The position numbers and the translations under genes are program-made. Positions 1-8,464 of a stretch of 64,000 bases of DNA are shown piece after piece. The notes under the pieces were generated by a model that had not been told where the DNA came from, did not search any database, and saw nothing but the letters and a program-made list of their open reading frames with translations. The stretch is taken from NCBI GenBank assembly GCA_016715625.1, contig JADJZU010000009.1, forward strand, positions 91,243 to 155,242, read 5' to 3'. This DNA is from Bacteroidota bacterium. Lineage in GTDB: Bacteria; Bacteroidota; Bacteroidia; Chitinophagales; LD1. Positions within the stretch are counted from its first letter, which is position 1; every line of letters begins with the position of its first letter.

Positions 1-86
1 AGGTAGTCCATCAACAAAGGACGGACCGGGTAAATGTTTTTCTTCTTAGAAATGGCCTGCTGCTGAAATGAAGTGGGCTTCTTCAT
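1..86 (-). CDS. Unrecognised protein, N-terminal 28 residues only
   Basis: An open frame begins with ATG at 86, six bases after the stop of the upstream kinase gene, and runs off the left edge of the window. The visible start is polar and lysine/glutamine-rich (MKKPTSFQQQAISKKK...), then NIYPVRPLLMDYL, with no signal peptide. The tight spacing suggests it is the third gene of an operon with the aminotransferase and the PfkB kinase. Too little is visible to assign a family. It does not look like a heptose adenylyltransferase, whose N-terminus carries a GxFDxxHxGH motif. Confidence 0.55.
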   Translation of the reverse strand, partial: MKKPTSFQQQAISKKKNIYPVRPLLMDY

Positions 87-92
87 GCGCAA

Positions 93-1052
93 TTACTTCA
101 GTTCTTTAAGCGCCACGGGGGTCACCCCTACTTTCTTGCATACGGCAGCAGCTCCTTTGTTGGCAAACTGCGCAATTTCTTTCATCGGATATTTTTGTAC
201 AAAGGCGAGTGCCGCAATACTGATTACGGTATCTCCGGCCCCTGACACATCGGCCGCCTTAATGGCTTTGGCCGGCACGATAAACGATTGTCCATCGCGC
301 GTAAAGCAGAAGATGCCATGCGCCCCCAGGGTTACCATCAGGTTTTTAAATCTGTTTTTTCTGCGCAGTTCTTCGGCACCGCTGCGCAGGCTTTCAATGC
401 TCTTGGAATTGATGCGATACCCAATAGCCTCCGAAAACTCGCGCAGGTTGGGCTTAAACAAATCGATGGCCTGATAATCGAGAAAGTTGCGCTCCTTGGG
501 GTCCACCGCCACCGGAATCTCCGCTTTGGTGGCATGCAGCAATATCTGCTTGATGAAATATTTGGTGAGCACTCCTTTGTTGTAATCCTGAATAATGATG
601 ATGTCAATCTTCTCGTTCGCTACAATCTTTTTAAACTCTTTAATGAGCAAGGCCTCCTGCGCATCCTGCACATCTTCGGCATCTTCTTCATCAAAACGCA
701 CCACCTGTTTGTCGTCATCAAAAATGCGCGTTTTGAGCGTGGTCGTTCTGTTCTTGTGCTGCAAAATGTGATTGGTGCGCACACCGGCACTCTTCAGCAT
801 ATTCATTAAAAGGGTGCCGGTGTTATCACGGCCAATCATCGACAGCAGAAAGGGTTTTGCGCCCAATTGCAGTAAGTTGAGCGCTACGTTGGCTGCGCCA
901 CCCGGGCGGCTTTCTTTCGATTCTATTTCCACCACCGGCACCGGTGCTTCGGGCGAAATGCGGTTCACCTCTCCAAAGAGGTAATAATCGACCATCACAT
1001 CACCGATAATTAATACGTTGATGTTGGAGAAGTTGAGTTTGTTGTTGGGCAT
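93..1052 (-). CDS. rfaE1: PfkB-family sugar kinase, heptose-7-phosphate kinase-like (RfaE1/HldA type)
   Basis: This is a 319-residue ribokinase/PfkB-fold kinase. The N-terminus GDVMVDYYLFGEVNRISPE and the PGGAANVALNLLQLGA segment are typical of the kinase half of HldE/RfaE, which phosphorylates D-glycero-D-manno-heptose 7-phosphate at O-1 for lipopolysaccharide core precursors. The PfkB signature 2 with the catalytic aspartate is visible near the C-terminus (DVSGAGDTV). There is no fused adenylyltransferase domain, so this is the stand-alone form. It lies 20 bases after the aminotransferase gene and 6 bases before the next gene, so probably in one operon. gmhA and hddC at 36.6-37.9 kb supply other heptose steps. 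Other PfkB sugar kinases are possible, but the RfaE match is good. Confidence 0.82.
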   Translation of the reverse strand: MPNNKLNFSNINVLIIGDVMVDYYLFGEVNRISPEAPVPVVEIESKESRPGGAANVALNLLQLGAKPFLLSMIGRDNTGTLLMNMLKSAGVRTNHILQHKNRTTTLKTRIFDDDKQVVRFDEEDAEDVQDAQEALLIKEFKKIVANEKIDIIIIQDYNKGVLTKYFIKQILLHATKAEIPVAVDPKERNFLDYQAIDLFKPNLREFSEAIGYRINSKSIESLRSGAEELRRKNRFKNLMVTLGAHGIFCFTRDGQSFIVPAKAIKAADVSGAGDTVISIAALAFVQKYPMKEIAQFANKGAAAVCKKVGVTPVALKELK

Positions 1053-1072
1053 ACTGGTGGGGGATTAAAAAC

Positions 1073-2293
1073 TCAAAGTAGCTGGGCCAGGGCGGCTTTC
1101 ATACGCTTGCAGGCCTCGGTTAATTTTTCTTCGCTGGTGGCATAGCTCATGCGCAGGCAGGTTTTGTCGCCAAAACTTTCGCCACTCACCAGGGCAATAT
1201 TGCCCTCGCTCAATAAGTAAAGCGAAATATCTTCGGGCGTATTCAACGTTTTACCGTTGTAGGACTTTCCGAAATAACTGCTCACGTCAAAAAAGAAATA
1301 GAAGGCGCCATCGGGCAAATTCACTTTCAGGCCGGGTATGTCTTTCAACAAGGCATAGACGAGGTCTCTGCGTTTTTTAAACTGCTCCACCATCTTCAGG
1401 CTGGGTGTGATATCTGTCAACAAAGCAGCTTCTCCGGCTTTTTGTGCAATAGAGCAGGTGCCCGAGGTAATTTGCCCCTGCATTTTGTCGCAGGCCTTGG
1501 CAATAGCCAGTGGTGCCCCAATGTAGCCGAGCCTCCAGCCGGTCATGGCAAAACCTTTCGAAAAACCATTCACGGTAATCACCTGCTCTTTTATGTCGGA
1601 AAACTCGGCAAGGCTGGTGTGTTTCTCTCCGGTAAAGTTGATGTATTCATAAATTTCGTCACACAATACAAACACATTGGGGTGACGCTTCAACACGTCA
1701 GCAATACCGGACAATTCAGTTTTGGAATACACCGAACCCGTAGGGTTACAAGGTGATGAAAAGATGATGAGTTTGGTTTTAGGTGTAATATGCTTCTCCA
1801 ACTGATCGGGAGTTACTTTAAAATTTGTGTCTATAGTGCTTGGAATTTCAATGCACTTGCCTTCGGCTAATTCGGCAATAGCTGCATAGCTAACCCAATA
1901 AGGTGCAGGCAAAAGCACTTCATCGCCCGGATTAATCAAACTCATCACTACATTGGCAATGCTCTGTTTGGCACCGGTAGACACCACAATCTGCTCGATG
2001 CTATAATCCAGATTATTGTCGCGTTTAAACTTCTGTGCAATAGCCTTACGTAGTTCCGGATAGCCCGGCACCGGAGTATACTTCGTATAACCCTTATCAA
2101 TCGCCTCTTTGGCTGCGTCTTTAATATGTTGCGGGGTGTCGAAATCAGGCTCGCCCAGGCTCAGGTCAATAATATCTTTCCCCTGCGCTTTTAACTCGCG
2201 GCTCATTTTGGCCATTTTGATAGTGGCACTTTCCTGCATTTGATTAATTCGTTCGCTCAGATAATTCATAGTAGAAGTGGCTGGGGTGGACAT
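1073..2293 (-). CDS. aspC: Aspartate aminotransferase family protein (class I PLP aminotransferase)
   Basis: A cytosolic 406-residue fold-type I PLP enzyme, probably aspartate/2-oxoglutarate aminotransferase. It contains the substrate-side motif DLSLGEPDFDTP (residues 43-54), the SSPCNPTG loop (179-186), the PLP-pyridine aspartate in CDEIYEY (D212), and the Schiff-base lysine K246 in GFSKGFAMTGWRLGY. The length is normal for the subfamily I-gamma enzymes of Bacteroidota. Translation could also start at the second methionine (residue 9, MNYLSERI), which is where most homologues begin. It heads an apparent operon with the PfkB kinase downstream. The exact amino-donor specificity cannot be read from sequence. 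Confidence 0.85.
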   Translation of the reverse strand: MSTPATSTMNYLSERINQMQESATIKMAKMSRELKAQGKDIIDLSLGEPDFDTPQHIKDAAKEAIDKGYTKYTPVPGYPELRKAIAQKFKRDNNLDYSIEQIVVSTGAKQSIANVVMSLINPGDEVLLPAPYWVSYAAIAELAEGKCIEIPSTIDTNFKVTPDQLEKHITPKTKLIIFSSPCNPTGSVYSKTELSGIADVLKRHPNVFVLCDEIYEYINFTGEKHTSLAEFSDIKEQVITVNGFSKGFAMTGWRLGYIGAPLAIAKACDKMQGQITSGTCSIAQKAGEAALLTDITPSLKMVEQFKKRRDLVYALLKDIPGLKVNLPDGAFYFFFDVSSYFGKSYNGKTLNTPEDISLYLLSEGNIALVSGESFGDKTCLRMSYATSEEKLTEACKRMKAALAQLL

Positions 2294-2492
2294 TGGTGTT
2301 TGTTTTCTGGCGCGAAAATAATTTTGCGACCAGATTTCAGCTCAAATATTTTCAGAAGTAATTAACCGGTTATTCACCAAAGCGAGCGAAAGAGTGTTCG
2401 CCCGAAAGCAAATGAACTCAAATAGAGAACATCCTGTATATCGGCTGCACTATCTTGCCAATGCGTTCATTTCCATCCCTCAAAATTTCATG

Positions 2493-2500
2493 TAGGTTTG
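2493..2500 (+). promoter_or_regulatory. Bacteroidota-type -7 box (TAGGTTTG)
   Basis: TAGGTTTG matches the Bacteroidota -7 consensus TAnnTTTG exactly. It sits 28 bases before the GTG start at 2529, in the 235-base gap between divergent genes. The expected upstream TTG is only TTC (2471-2473), so the -33 element is weak. It would drive the three-gene glycosyltransferase set. Confidence 0.5.
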
Positions 2501-2528
2501 TCGCCTTTCAGTTTTAGAAATTCAGCAG

Positions 2529-3215
2529 GTGAAACTTTCCATTATAATGCCGGTGTTCAACGAACACAAAACCATTCGCGAAATCATAGCGAAGGTGATG
2601 GCCGTGCCCATCGAAAAAGAATTGATTATTGTAGATGATGCCTCCACCGATGGCACCCGCGATATTTTAAAAGCAGAGTTTGAAAACAAACCGGACATTC
2701 GTGTTTTCTATCACGAACAGAACAAAGGTAAAGCCGGTGCCATTAAAACCGGCATTCCGCACTGCACCGGTGAAATCATTTCTATACAAGATGGTGACCT
2801 GGAAACCGACCCCAACGATTTTATTCACCTTACAGAGCCTATTAAAAAAGGAGAAGCCAGTGTGGTCTATGGCTCGCGCTACTTGAACCGCACAGAGAAA
2901 AGCCTCTACTTCGCCTACAAATTTGGTGCTCGTTTTCTGAGTGTAGTAGTCAATATTCTCTATTGCCAGAACATCACCGATGAAGCCACCTGCTACAAAG
3001 TGTTTAAAGCAGACATACTCAAGCAGATTCCTTTAGAATACAACCGTTTCGAATTTTGCCCCGAGGTTACCGCCAAGGTTTCCAAAATGGGCTATAAGAT
3101 TAAAGAACTCCCCATGAACTATTACCCACGGAGTTTTGATGAAGGCAAAAAAATGAACTGGCGCGATGGTATTATTGCCCTGTGGGTGCTCTTAAAATTT
3201 AGATTTGTCAACTAA
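2529..3215 (+). CDS. Family 2 glycosyltransferase (dolichol-phosphate mannosyltransferase-like)
   Basis: A 228-residue GT-A fold enzyme with no obvious membrane helices. It opens with KLSIIMPVFNEHKTI and has the nucleotide-binding IIVDDASTDGT and the DxD-like QDGDLETDP, followed by the VVYGSRY segment common to polyprenyl-phosphate glycosyltransferases (DPM1/GtrB-like). Such enzymes charge a lipid carrier with a sugar from a nucleotide donor, and the lipid-linked sugar is then used by GT-C membrane enzymes. The gene starts with GTG, just after a good -7 box, and is followed after 2 bases by a membrane protein and then by a multi-spanning GT-C-like protein. This supports a donor-making role for that pair. 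The sugar is unknown. Confidence 0.8.
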   Translation: MKLSIIMPVFNEHKTIREIIAKVMAVPIEKELIIVDDASTDGTRDILKAEFENKPDIRVFYHEQNKGKAGAIKTGIPHCTGEIISIQDGDLETDPNDFIHLTEPIKKGEASVVYGSRYLNRTEKSLYFAYKFGARFLSVVVNILYCQNITDEATCYKVFKADILKQIPLEYNRFEFCPEVTAKVSKMGYKIKELPMNYYPRSFDEGKKMNWRDGIIALWVLLKFRFVN

Positions 3216-3217
3216 TC

Positions 3218-3958
3218 ATGGCGAAGCAGCAAAAAACCGTTTCAGCAAAAAAACCATCTTCCACCGGTGTAAGCCTGCCCGAGTATCTGGGGAGGAATGC
3301 CGTGGTGGTTATAGCCATTGCTTTTATTCTGTTTCTTATCGACAAAAAGAACGAAAAGCAAAGCCAACTACAGGACATGTATCAGGAGTTTCAGCAACTG
3401 CGCCAAAGCGGTGGCAACCAGCAGCGCATGGAAGAACTCTATCGCGAAATCAACGAAATTCAAAGCGATACTTCCTTCCTCACCCGCACCACCCGTGGCT
3501 ATCACTGGGCCATTCACGACATGGCGCTGGGTAGCTTAAAAAGTATTGAAGACCTCCGGGAACAACTGCACCTCCGCGGGGCCGACTCCACCGCCCAATC
3601 GCTGCGCGATGCCAAGTTAGGTATGAAGGTGGGCGTGTATCCTTACATGAAAATGATAGAGGCCAACACTCCAAAGGATGCGGTTATTTTGTTACCCCCC
3701 GCTGATACGCTAGCCGAATACGGCAAATGGAATTTTATTTACGATACCGATTGGGTAGAATATTTCATTTATCCCCGCTTGTGCGTGAGCACCGGCCGCG
3801 AAGCCGAACACCCGGACCTGGCCAAGCGAATCACCCACGTGCTGGTGGTAGACGGATTTGCCGGATGGAACTACCTGAAGTATGATATACCCCTGGAGCA
3901 GCGCCCCAAAGACGCCATACTCCCGGTAGATAAACCACCTGTAGCCATTAACCAATAA
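3218..3958 (+). CDS. Single-pass membrane protein of unknown function, partner of the GT-C-like gene
   Basis: I do not recognise this 246-residue protein. It has a short basic N-terminus, one hydrophobic helix (about residues 28-44, AVVVIAIAFILFLID), a polar glutamine-rich stretch likely to be coiled coil (about 45-85), and a globular remainder. The segment NTPKDAVILLPP and the later YPRLCVSTG resemble the soluble C-terminal domains of bacterial GT-C glycosyltransferases, where this region follows the membrane part. It lies between a lipid-carrier GT2 (2-base gap) and a multi-spanning protein (3-base gap). A role as an extracytoplasmic subunit of that enzyme is inference only. Confidence 0.6.
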   Translation: MAKQQKTVSAKKPSSTGVSLPEYLGRNAVVVIAIAFILFLIDKKNEKQSQLQDMYQEFQQLRQSGGNQQRMEELYREINEIQSDTSFLTRTTRGYHWAIHDMALGSLKSIEDLREQLHLRGADSTAQSLRDAKLGMKVGVYPYMKMIEANTPKDAVILLPPADTLAEYGKWNFIYDTDWVEYFIYPRLCVSTGREAEHPDLAKRITHVLVVDGFAGWNYLKYDIPLEQRPKDAILPVDKPPVAINQ

Positions 3959-3961
3959 TCT

Positions 3962-5368
3962 ATGCTCACCACCGGAATCATACTCTGTTATCTTCTTGGT
4001 TTGTCGCTGTTATGGCTCATTAGCCGGAAGTTTACAGTGCTCGAAATGGTCGGCTACTCCTTTCTGCTGGGGATAGGTGCCGAAAGCGTTTTTCTTTTTC
4101 TGCTCGATATTGTTGGCGTAAGATATTCTGCCGGAGTGTTGATAGGCGTAAACATTGGGGCTATAGCCGCCTTACTGGCAGCCAATTACAAAAATCTGTT
4201 ACAGTTAAAGACCGACTTTCCGCTGCCCGATTTCAGCTTAGGCAAAATCAACTACGCTGCCCTCTTTCTGTTCGCCATCATGGCTTATCTCTTTTATGCC
4301 ATCACCGTAAAAAACCTTTTCTGGATACCCACCGAGCACGACTCCATCAGCTCGTTCGATAAACTGGGGCGCATTATGGCGCTGGAGGGCAAACTCCGCA
4401 TCAGCCTCTTTGACTATAACCTGGAAGGGGCCGGAGGCATTTATCCTCCGCTCTACCACAGCAGCTTTGCCTATGTTTACATCTTTGGTGCCGAGTCGCC
4501 CAAGATTATTACCACCCTGTTTTTCCTGTCGCTGCTCACTACTTTTTACAGCCTGCTTAAAAACTATGCCGGCAGCACCGCTGCCGCTTTGTTCACCTTT
4601 ATTTTAATGGTAACCCCCGAACTGTTTTCACATGCAGCCTTGTCTTTGGGCAACCTGCCCACCACGGCTTATGTGGGCGCTGCCTCGTTGCTGTTGTTTA
4701 CCTGGCTCGAGAAACGCGATGAAAAAGCCTTTTGGCTCAGTGCCGCCCTCATGGCCTGTGTTATATGGATACGCAGCGACACCATCGTGTTTATTGCGGC
4801 TGCCCTGCTGCTCATGGCACTCGATTTTTGGTTTACCAAAGACTGGAAAAAGACCCTCATTTACGGTGCTTTTGCGGTCTCTCCCTTTGTGATTTGGAAT
4901 CTCTATATGAAACTGAAACTACATGCCGTGCAGGGCAATAAGTTTGATTTGGGCATGGGCTACAACAGCGAACGATTCGACCTCGTGTGGGGCTACGTGA
5001 AAGCATTTTTGCTGGGTGGTCAAAAAGGTAATGTAGATGGCGGTCAGCTTTATGGCCTGGTCTTCATCCTTTTTCTGCTGGCCCTTTTTATCAATGTGGC
5101 CATGATGTATAAAAACGGATGGAAAGAAACCCTGAAAGACAAATTGAATGTATTGGTTTTCTTCTTCGTTTCGTTTGCGCTCTATTTTCTGGTTTTCTAT
5201 CTCATAGACGTGAAAGTGCAGCGCGCGCCCATCAGTTCGCTGATGGAAAGCTCCTTTAAGCGCGGCCTGTTTTTCTTTATTCCGGTGGTGCTGTTTTATG
5301 CCGCCACCAACCGCAGCAGCCTGTGGCTGTTCGAAAAGATAGAGCGGTTCAGGACGGGAAAGGAGTAA
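3962..5368 (+). CDS. Multi-spanning GT-C-like glycosyltransferase
   Basis: A 468-residue polytopic inner-membrane protein with roughly 11-13 hydrophobic helices. The first large loop after helix 4 holds FWIPTEHDSISSFDKLGR and GGIYPPLYHSSFAY, a layout with acidic residues near the first periplasmic loop that is usual in GT-C enzymes (GT39/ArnT, RgtA-D type) using polyprenyl-phosphate sugars. It is the last gene of a set with GT2 and a single-pass protein, so it may transfer that sugar to a surface glycan or protein. The C-terminus is hydrophobic and ends in a short basic tail. No acceptor can be assigned. Confidence 0.62.
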   Translation: MLTTGIILCYLLGLSLLWLISRKFTVLEMVGYSFLLGIGAESVFLFLLDIVGVRYSAGVLIGVNIGAIAALLAANYKNLLQLKTDFPLPDFSLGKINYAALFLFAIMAYLFYAITVKNLFWIPTEHDSISSFDKLGRIMALEGKLRISLFDYNLEGAGGIYPPLYHSSFAYVYIFGAESPKIITTLFFLSLLTTFYSLLKNYAGSTAAALFTFILMVTPELFSHAALSLGNLPTTAYVGAASLLLFTWLEKRDEKAFWLSAALMACVIWIRSDTIVFIAAALLLMALDFWFTKDWKKTLIYGAFAVSPFVIWNLYMKLKLHAVQGNKFDLGMGYNSERFDLVWGYVKAFLLGGQKGNVDGGQLYGLVFILFLLALFINVAMMYKNGWKETLKDKLNVLVFFFVSFALYFLVFYLIDVKVQRAPISSLMESSFKRGLFFFIPVVLFYAATNRSSLWLFEKIERFRTGKE

Positions 5369-5439
5369 GAAAAAATTACCAGCAAAAAGCACAGATGGGA
5401 ATGGGACACTTTAAGTAAAGACTAGGCGCGTTTATTTGA

Positions 5440-5649
5440 CCCCTGACACTGATAAATATCGCAAATGAAAACTGCAGGGTAATCAGTTCAGCATTTGCGG
5501 ATTCATGGATAGCAGATTTTAAAAGATTTGGCATTTTCGAAACCGATGAAGTGTATAAAGGAGACTCCGTTTCGGTAAAAAAAGGTGGATTCGGGCTATT
5601 GCATACATTTTACCCCCTCACTCTTTTATACAATTCCTTTGAAAATTAA
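5440..5649 (+). pseudogene. Possible 3' remnant of a protein gene (open frame without start)
   Basis: The 352-base gap between the GT-C gene and tRNA-Trp holds no gene with a start codon. One frame is open from after TGA (5437-5439) to TAA (5647-5649). Its last ~55 codons read like protein: AFADSWIADFKRFGIFETDE, then VYKGDSVSVKKGGFGLLH, then TFYPLTLLYNSFEN. No ATG precedes it. It may be the stranded C-terminus of a lost gene, or chance. The tRNA promoter overlaps its end. I see no match to a known family. Confidence 0.22.
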
Positions 5650-5667
5650 AGCGGGTGTTTATATTTG
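5639..5667 (+). promoter_or_regulatory. Promoter of the tRNA-Trp/secE transcription unit
   Basis: TTG at 5639-5641 and TATATTTG at 5660-5667 are separated by 18 bases. This fits the Bacteroidota primary-sigma pattern (TTG, about 19 bases, TAnnTTTG) well. Transcription would begin near 5674, about 50 bases before the tRNA. It is the only good promoter before secE-nusG-rplKAJ. Confidence 0.6.
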
Positions 5668-5720
5668 TGTCCCTTTTTGAAAAAAGAGGGCAGATAGTTC
5701 GTTGTTAATAAACAGAAAAA

Positions 5721-5791
5721 AGGGGCATAGTGCAATGGTAGCATACCGGTCTCCAAAACCGTTGATGTCAGTTCGAATCTGGCTGCCCCTG
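5721..5791 (+). tRNA. tRNA-Trp (anticodon CCA)
   Basis: A full cloverleaf can be drawn. The acceptor stem is AGGGGCA/TGCCCCT with discriminator G, the D stem GTGC/GCAT, the anticodon loop CTCCAAA (anticodon CCA) and the T arm GTCAG-TTCGAAT-CTGGC. One mismatch (C.T) lies at the base of the anticodon stem. The 3' CCA is not encoded. tRNA-Trp directly upstream of secE is a common bacterial arrangement. Confidence 0.95.
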
Positions 5792-5811
5792 CAAAAAGAA
5801 AAAAAAAGAAT

Positions 5812-6012
5812 ATGAACAGTATTACTACCTATTTCCGCGAGGCTTATGACGAGCTGATGAATAAAGTAACCTGGCCATCGTGGGCGGAGTTGCAGGAGAG
5901 TTCGGTGATTGTATTGGTGACCGCTATTCTTATTTCTTTATTGGTGGTAGGGATGGATATTGCTTTTAAATACGGCACTTCGGGCATTTATAAACTCATT
6001 ATCGGGGGATAA
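5812..6012 (+). CDS. secE: Preprotein translocase subunit SecE
   Basis: A 66-residue single-helix SecE, the small essential clamp subunit of the SecYEG channel in the inner membrane. The hallmark amphipathic segment NKVTWPSWAELQ precedes one transmembrane helix (about residues 29-52, SSVIVLVTAILISLLVVGMD). The length is typical for the short SecE of Bacteroidota. It lies 20 bases after tRNA-Trp and 5 bases before nusG, the classical order, and is cotranscribed with them. Confidence 0.95.
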   Translation: MNSITTYFREAYDELMNKVTWPSWAELQESSVIVLVTAILISLLVVGMDIAFKYGTSGIYKLIIGG

Positions 6013-6017
6013 GCATC

Positions 6018-6551
6018 ATGGCAGAAAACATTAAATGGCATGTAGTCCGCGTTATCAGCGGTCAGGAGCGCAAAATCCGCGAGCACGCTATGCTGGAGAT
6101 TACCCGTAGTAAATGGGACAAAATAATCACCAACATTCTGGTGCCTACCGAAAAGGTGTACACCATTAAAGCCGGTAAAAAAACAATCAAGGAAAAAACG
6201 CTTTTCCCGGGTTATGTATACATGGAGGTGGACGACAACAAAATGACTCAGGAAATGTGGCAGCACATTCGTCAGGTGCATGGCGTGTTGGGCTTTTTGG
6301 GTCATTTGTCTAAAGCCGAAGCGCACAAAATGCTGGGCACTGCTGACCTGGCCATGGATGCCGGAGAAACGATGGTGGAGCCTTTCATTATGAACGAAGA
6401 AGTGAAGGTAATAGACGGGCCGTTCAACGATTTTATAGGCACTATTGAGGAAATCAACAACGAGAAAAAGAAGCTGAAAGTGATTGTGAAGATATTTGGT
6501 CGCAGAACACCGGTAGAGGTCAGCTTTATGCAGGTAGAAAAAATCAGTTAA
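6018..6551 (+). CDS. nusG: Transcription termination/antitermination factor NusG
   Basis: A 177-residue NusG. The N-terminal NGN domain begins with KWHVVRVISGQERKI, has the KTLFPGYVY-type core (EKTLFPGYVYMEV) and the HIRQVHGVLGFLG strand. The C-terminal KOW domain follows (EEVKVIDGPFNDFIGTIEEI). It binds RNA polymerase and couples it with Rho or the ribosome. No extra inserted domain is seen. The start ATG at 6018 lies 5 bases after secE. Confidence 0.95.
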   Translation: MAENIKWHVVRVISGQERKIREHAMLEITRSKWDKIITNILVPTEKVYTIKAGKKTIKEKTLFPGYVYMEVDDNKMTQEMWQHIRQVHGVLGFLGHLSKAEAHKMLGTADLAMDAGETMVEPFIMNEEVKVIDGPFNDFIGTIEEINNEKKKLKVIVKIFGRRTPVEVSFMQVEKIS

Positions 6552-6583
6552 TTCAAATTAGTTCATAGGTAAAAACAAATACA

Positions 6584-7012
6584 ATGGCAAAGGAAATCGC
6601 AACGTTTATCAAGCTGCAAGTAAAAGGCGGACAAGCCAACCCGGCACCTCCTATTGGACCTGCATTAGGTTCTAAAGGGGTGAACATTATGGAGTTTTGC
6701 AAGCAGTTCAATGCACGCACACAAGACAAGATGGGCAAAATCCTCCCTTGTGTGATTACCGTGTATACAGACAAAAGTTTTGACTTCATCATCAAAACGC
6801 CTCCGGTTCACGCTCTTTTGATGGAATACACCAAAAAGACCAGCGGTTCTGCCGAGCCTAACCGTAAAAAAGTAGGCGCAGTAAGCAAAGACATTATTGA
6901 GCGTATTGCCAAAGAAAAAATGCCTGACCTCAACTGCTTTACTGTAGAAAGCGCTATGAGCATGGTAGCCGGTTCTGCCAAGAGCGCAGGATTTACGGTA
7001 GAAGGATACTAA
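6584..7012 (+). CDS. rplK: 50S ribosomal protein L11
   Basis: A 142-residue L11, a component of the GTPase-associated centre of the large subunit that binds 23S rRNA helices 43-44. The proline-rich hinge [20 protein letters not shown] (residues 20-39) and the C-terminal RNA-binding segment with [10 protein letters not shown] and GSAKSAG are clear. The N-terminal methylation-site lysines ([15 protein letters not shown]) are also present. It is part of the secE-nusG-rplKAJ unit. Confidence 0.96.
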   Translation: MAKEIATFIKLQVKGGQANPAPPIGPALGSKGVNIMEFCKQFNARTQDKMGKILPCVITVYTDKSFDFIIKTPPVHALLMEYTKKTSGSAEPNRKKVGAVSKDIIERIAKEKMPDLNCFTVESAMSMVAGSAKSAGFTVEGY

Positions 7013-7133
7013 ACAAGGATTAAACAATATCGCTCTGAAATCTGAAAAGAGGCAGGCCGTATTGTCTATCATACATTTATTTTTTAACGAGGGAGAAGTT
7101 CATTGCTTCACTTGACCTCAAAAACCAAAAACA

Positions 7134-7832
7134 ATGAGACTTACAAAAAAAAGAAAAGCCGTAGCCGGCAAAGTGGATGCAGAGAAATTGTATTCGCTGA
7201 ACGAAGCCACTAAACTGGTAAAAGAGGTAAACACTGCCAAGTTTAATGCCTCTGTAGACCTCCACATCAAATTGGGAGTAGACCCTAAGAAAGCCGACCA
7301 GGCTGTGCGCGGAACCACCGCCCTGCCACACGGAACCGGTAAAAGCAAAAAAGTATTGGTGCTTTGCACGCCTGACAAAGAAGAGGAAGCAAAAAAATCA
7401 GGAGCCGACCACGTTGGTTTGGATGAGTTTGTAACCAAAATTGAAAAAGAAGGCTGGATGGATTTTGATGTAGTTATTGCTACCCCAAACGTGATGGCCA
7501 AGTTGGGTAAAATTGCCCGTATTCTGGGACCACGCAACCTGATGCCGAATCCTAAATCAGGTACTGTTACCCTCGAGGTAGGCAAAGCCGTGGAAGAAGT
7601 AAAGAAAGGTAAAATTGCCTTCAAGGTTGATAAATTCGGAATCGTTCATACCTCTGTAGGTCGAGTTGGTTTCACAGCTGACCAGCTCAACGAAAATGCC
7701 GTTGCCCTGTTGCAAACGCTTTCGAAGCTGAAGCCCGCCACTGCTAAAGGAGTTTACTTCCAAAGCATCAGCATGGCGAGCACCATGAGCCCTGGAATCA
7801 ATGTAGATTACAAAAGCGTTTCAGGTATCTAA
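7134..7832 (+). CDS. rplA: 50S ribosomal protein L1
   Basis: A 232-residue L1 of the large-subunit stalk. Family landmarks are visible: [20 protein letters not shown], the PHGTGK segment, GLDEFVTKI, and the signature [18 protein letters not shown] 121-base gap separates it from rplK, longer than the other gaps here. In other bacteria L1 represses its own mRNA at a leader, but I could not identify an L1-binding fold in this gap. The start ATG at 7134 is preceded by an A-rich stretch. Confidence 0.96.
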   Translation: MRLTKKRKAVAGKVDAEKLYSLNEATKLVKEVNTAKFNASVDLHIKLGVDPKKADQAVRGTTALPHGTGKSKKVLVLCTPDKEEEAKKSGADHVGLDEFVTKIEKEGWMDFDVVIATPNVMAKLGKIARILGPRNLMPNPKSGTVTLEVGKAVEEVKKGKIAFKVDKFGIVHTSVGRVGFTADQLNENAVALLQTLSKLKPATAKGVYFQSISMASTMSPGINVDYKSVSGI

Positions 7833-7870
7833 TTCAAAAACCAATTTGACCATTCTTTAAAAAATATACA

Positions 7871-8395
7871 ATGGATAAGAATCAAAAAAATCAGGAGATT
7901 GCTGAGTTGAAAGAGAAGTTCAGCAACACACAATATTTTTACCTCACCGACTCTTCTACCCTTTCTGTAGAGAAAATCAACAAGTTCCGCAGATTGTGCT
8001 TTAATGCCGGCATTGAGTATCGTATTTCTAAAAATACCCTCATTAAAAAAGCATTGGAACAAGTGGGCGATAGCTACGAAGCTTTGTTCCCGCTCCTGAA
8101 CGGGCCTACCGGTGTGATGTTCTCTACCGATGGAGCCGCTCCGGCTAAAGTGCTGAAAGAGTTTCGCAAGAGCAATGAAAGACCACTGTTGAAAGGTGCT
8201 TATATCGACTCTTCTATTTTCTCGGGTGACAATCAATTGGAAACGTTGGCCAAGTTGAAGAGCAAGAGCGAATTGCTGGGCGAAATCGTTGGTTTGTTGC
8301 AGTCACCTGCACGCAACGTTATCAGCGCTTTGCAAGGTTCTTCGGCTCAGAAAATTGCCGGCCTGGTGAAAGCGTTAGAAGAAAGAGGCGCTTAA
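7871..8395 (+). CDS. rplJ: 50S ribosomal protein L10
   Basis: A 174-residue L10, which anchors the L7/L12 dimers on the 50S stalk. The N-terminal rRNA-binding domain has the FRRLCFNAGIEYRISKNTL motif and GPTGVMFS. The C-terminal helix that binds L7/L12 is present (KIAGLVKALEERGA). In nearly all bacteria rplL follows at once. Here a strong hairpin terminator and then an unrelated minus-strand gene follow, so rplL, rpoB and rpoC must lie elsewhere or be missing from this contig. Confidence 0.95.
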   Translation: MDKNQKNQEIAELKEKFSNTQYFYLTDSSTLSVEKINKFRRLCFNAGIEYRISKNTLIKKALEQVGDSYEALFPLLNGPTGVMFSTDGAAPAKVLKEFRKSNERPLLKGAYIDSSIFSGDNQLETLAKLKSKSELLGEIVGLLQSPARNVISALQGSSAQKIAGLVKALEERGA

Positions 8396-8415
8396 TTAAC
8401 CACACTACCGATACT

Positions 8416-8445
8416 AAAAAAGCCACTCCAAAGAGTGGCTTTTTT
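8416..8445. terminator. Bidirectional intrinsic terminator after rplJ and pdhC
   Basis: An 8-bp stem AGCCACTC/GAGTGGCT closes a CAAA loop. It is flanked by A5 on the left and T5 on the right, so it works in both directions. It separates the convergent rplJ and pdhC genes. Confidence 0.9.
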
Positions 8446-8464
8446 AATGCTCTTAACTCGGTGG

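Noticed and set aside
8396..8464. A short rplL hidden between rplJ and the terminator
   Set aside because: Only about 20 bases lie between the stop codon and the hairpin, too few for the ~125-codon gene.
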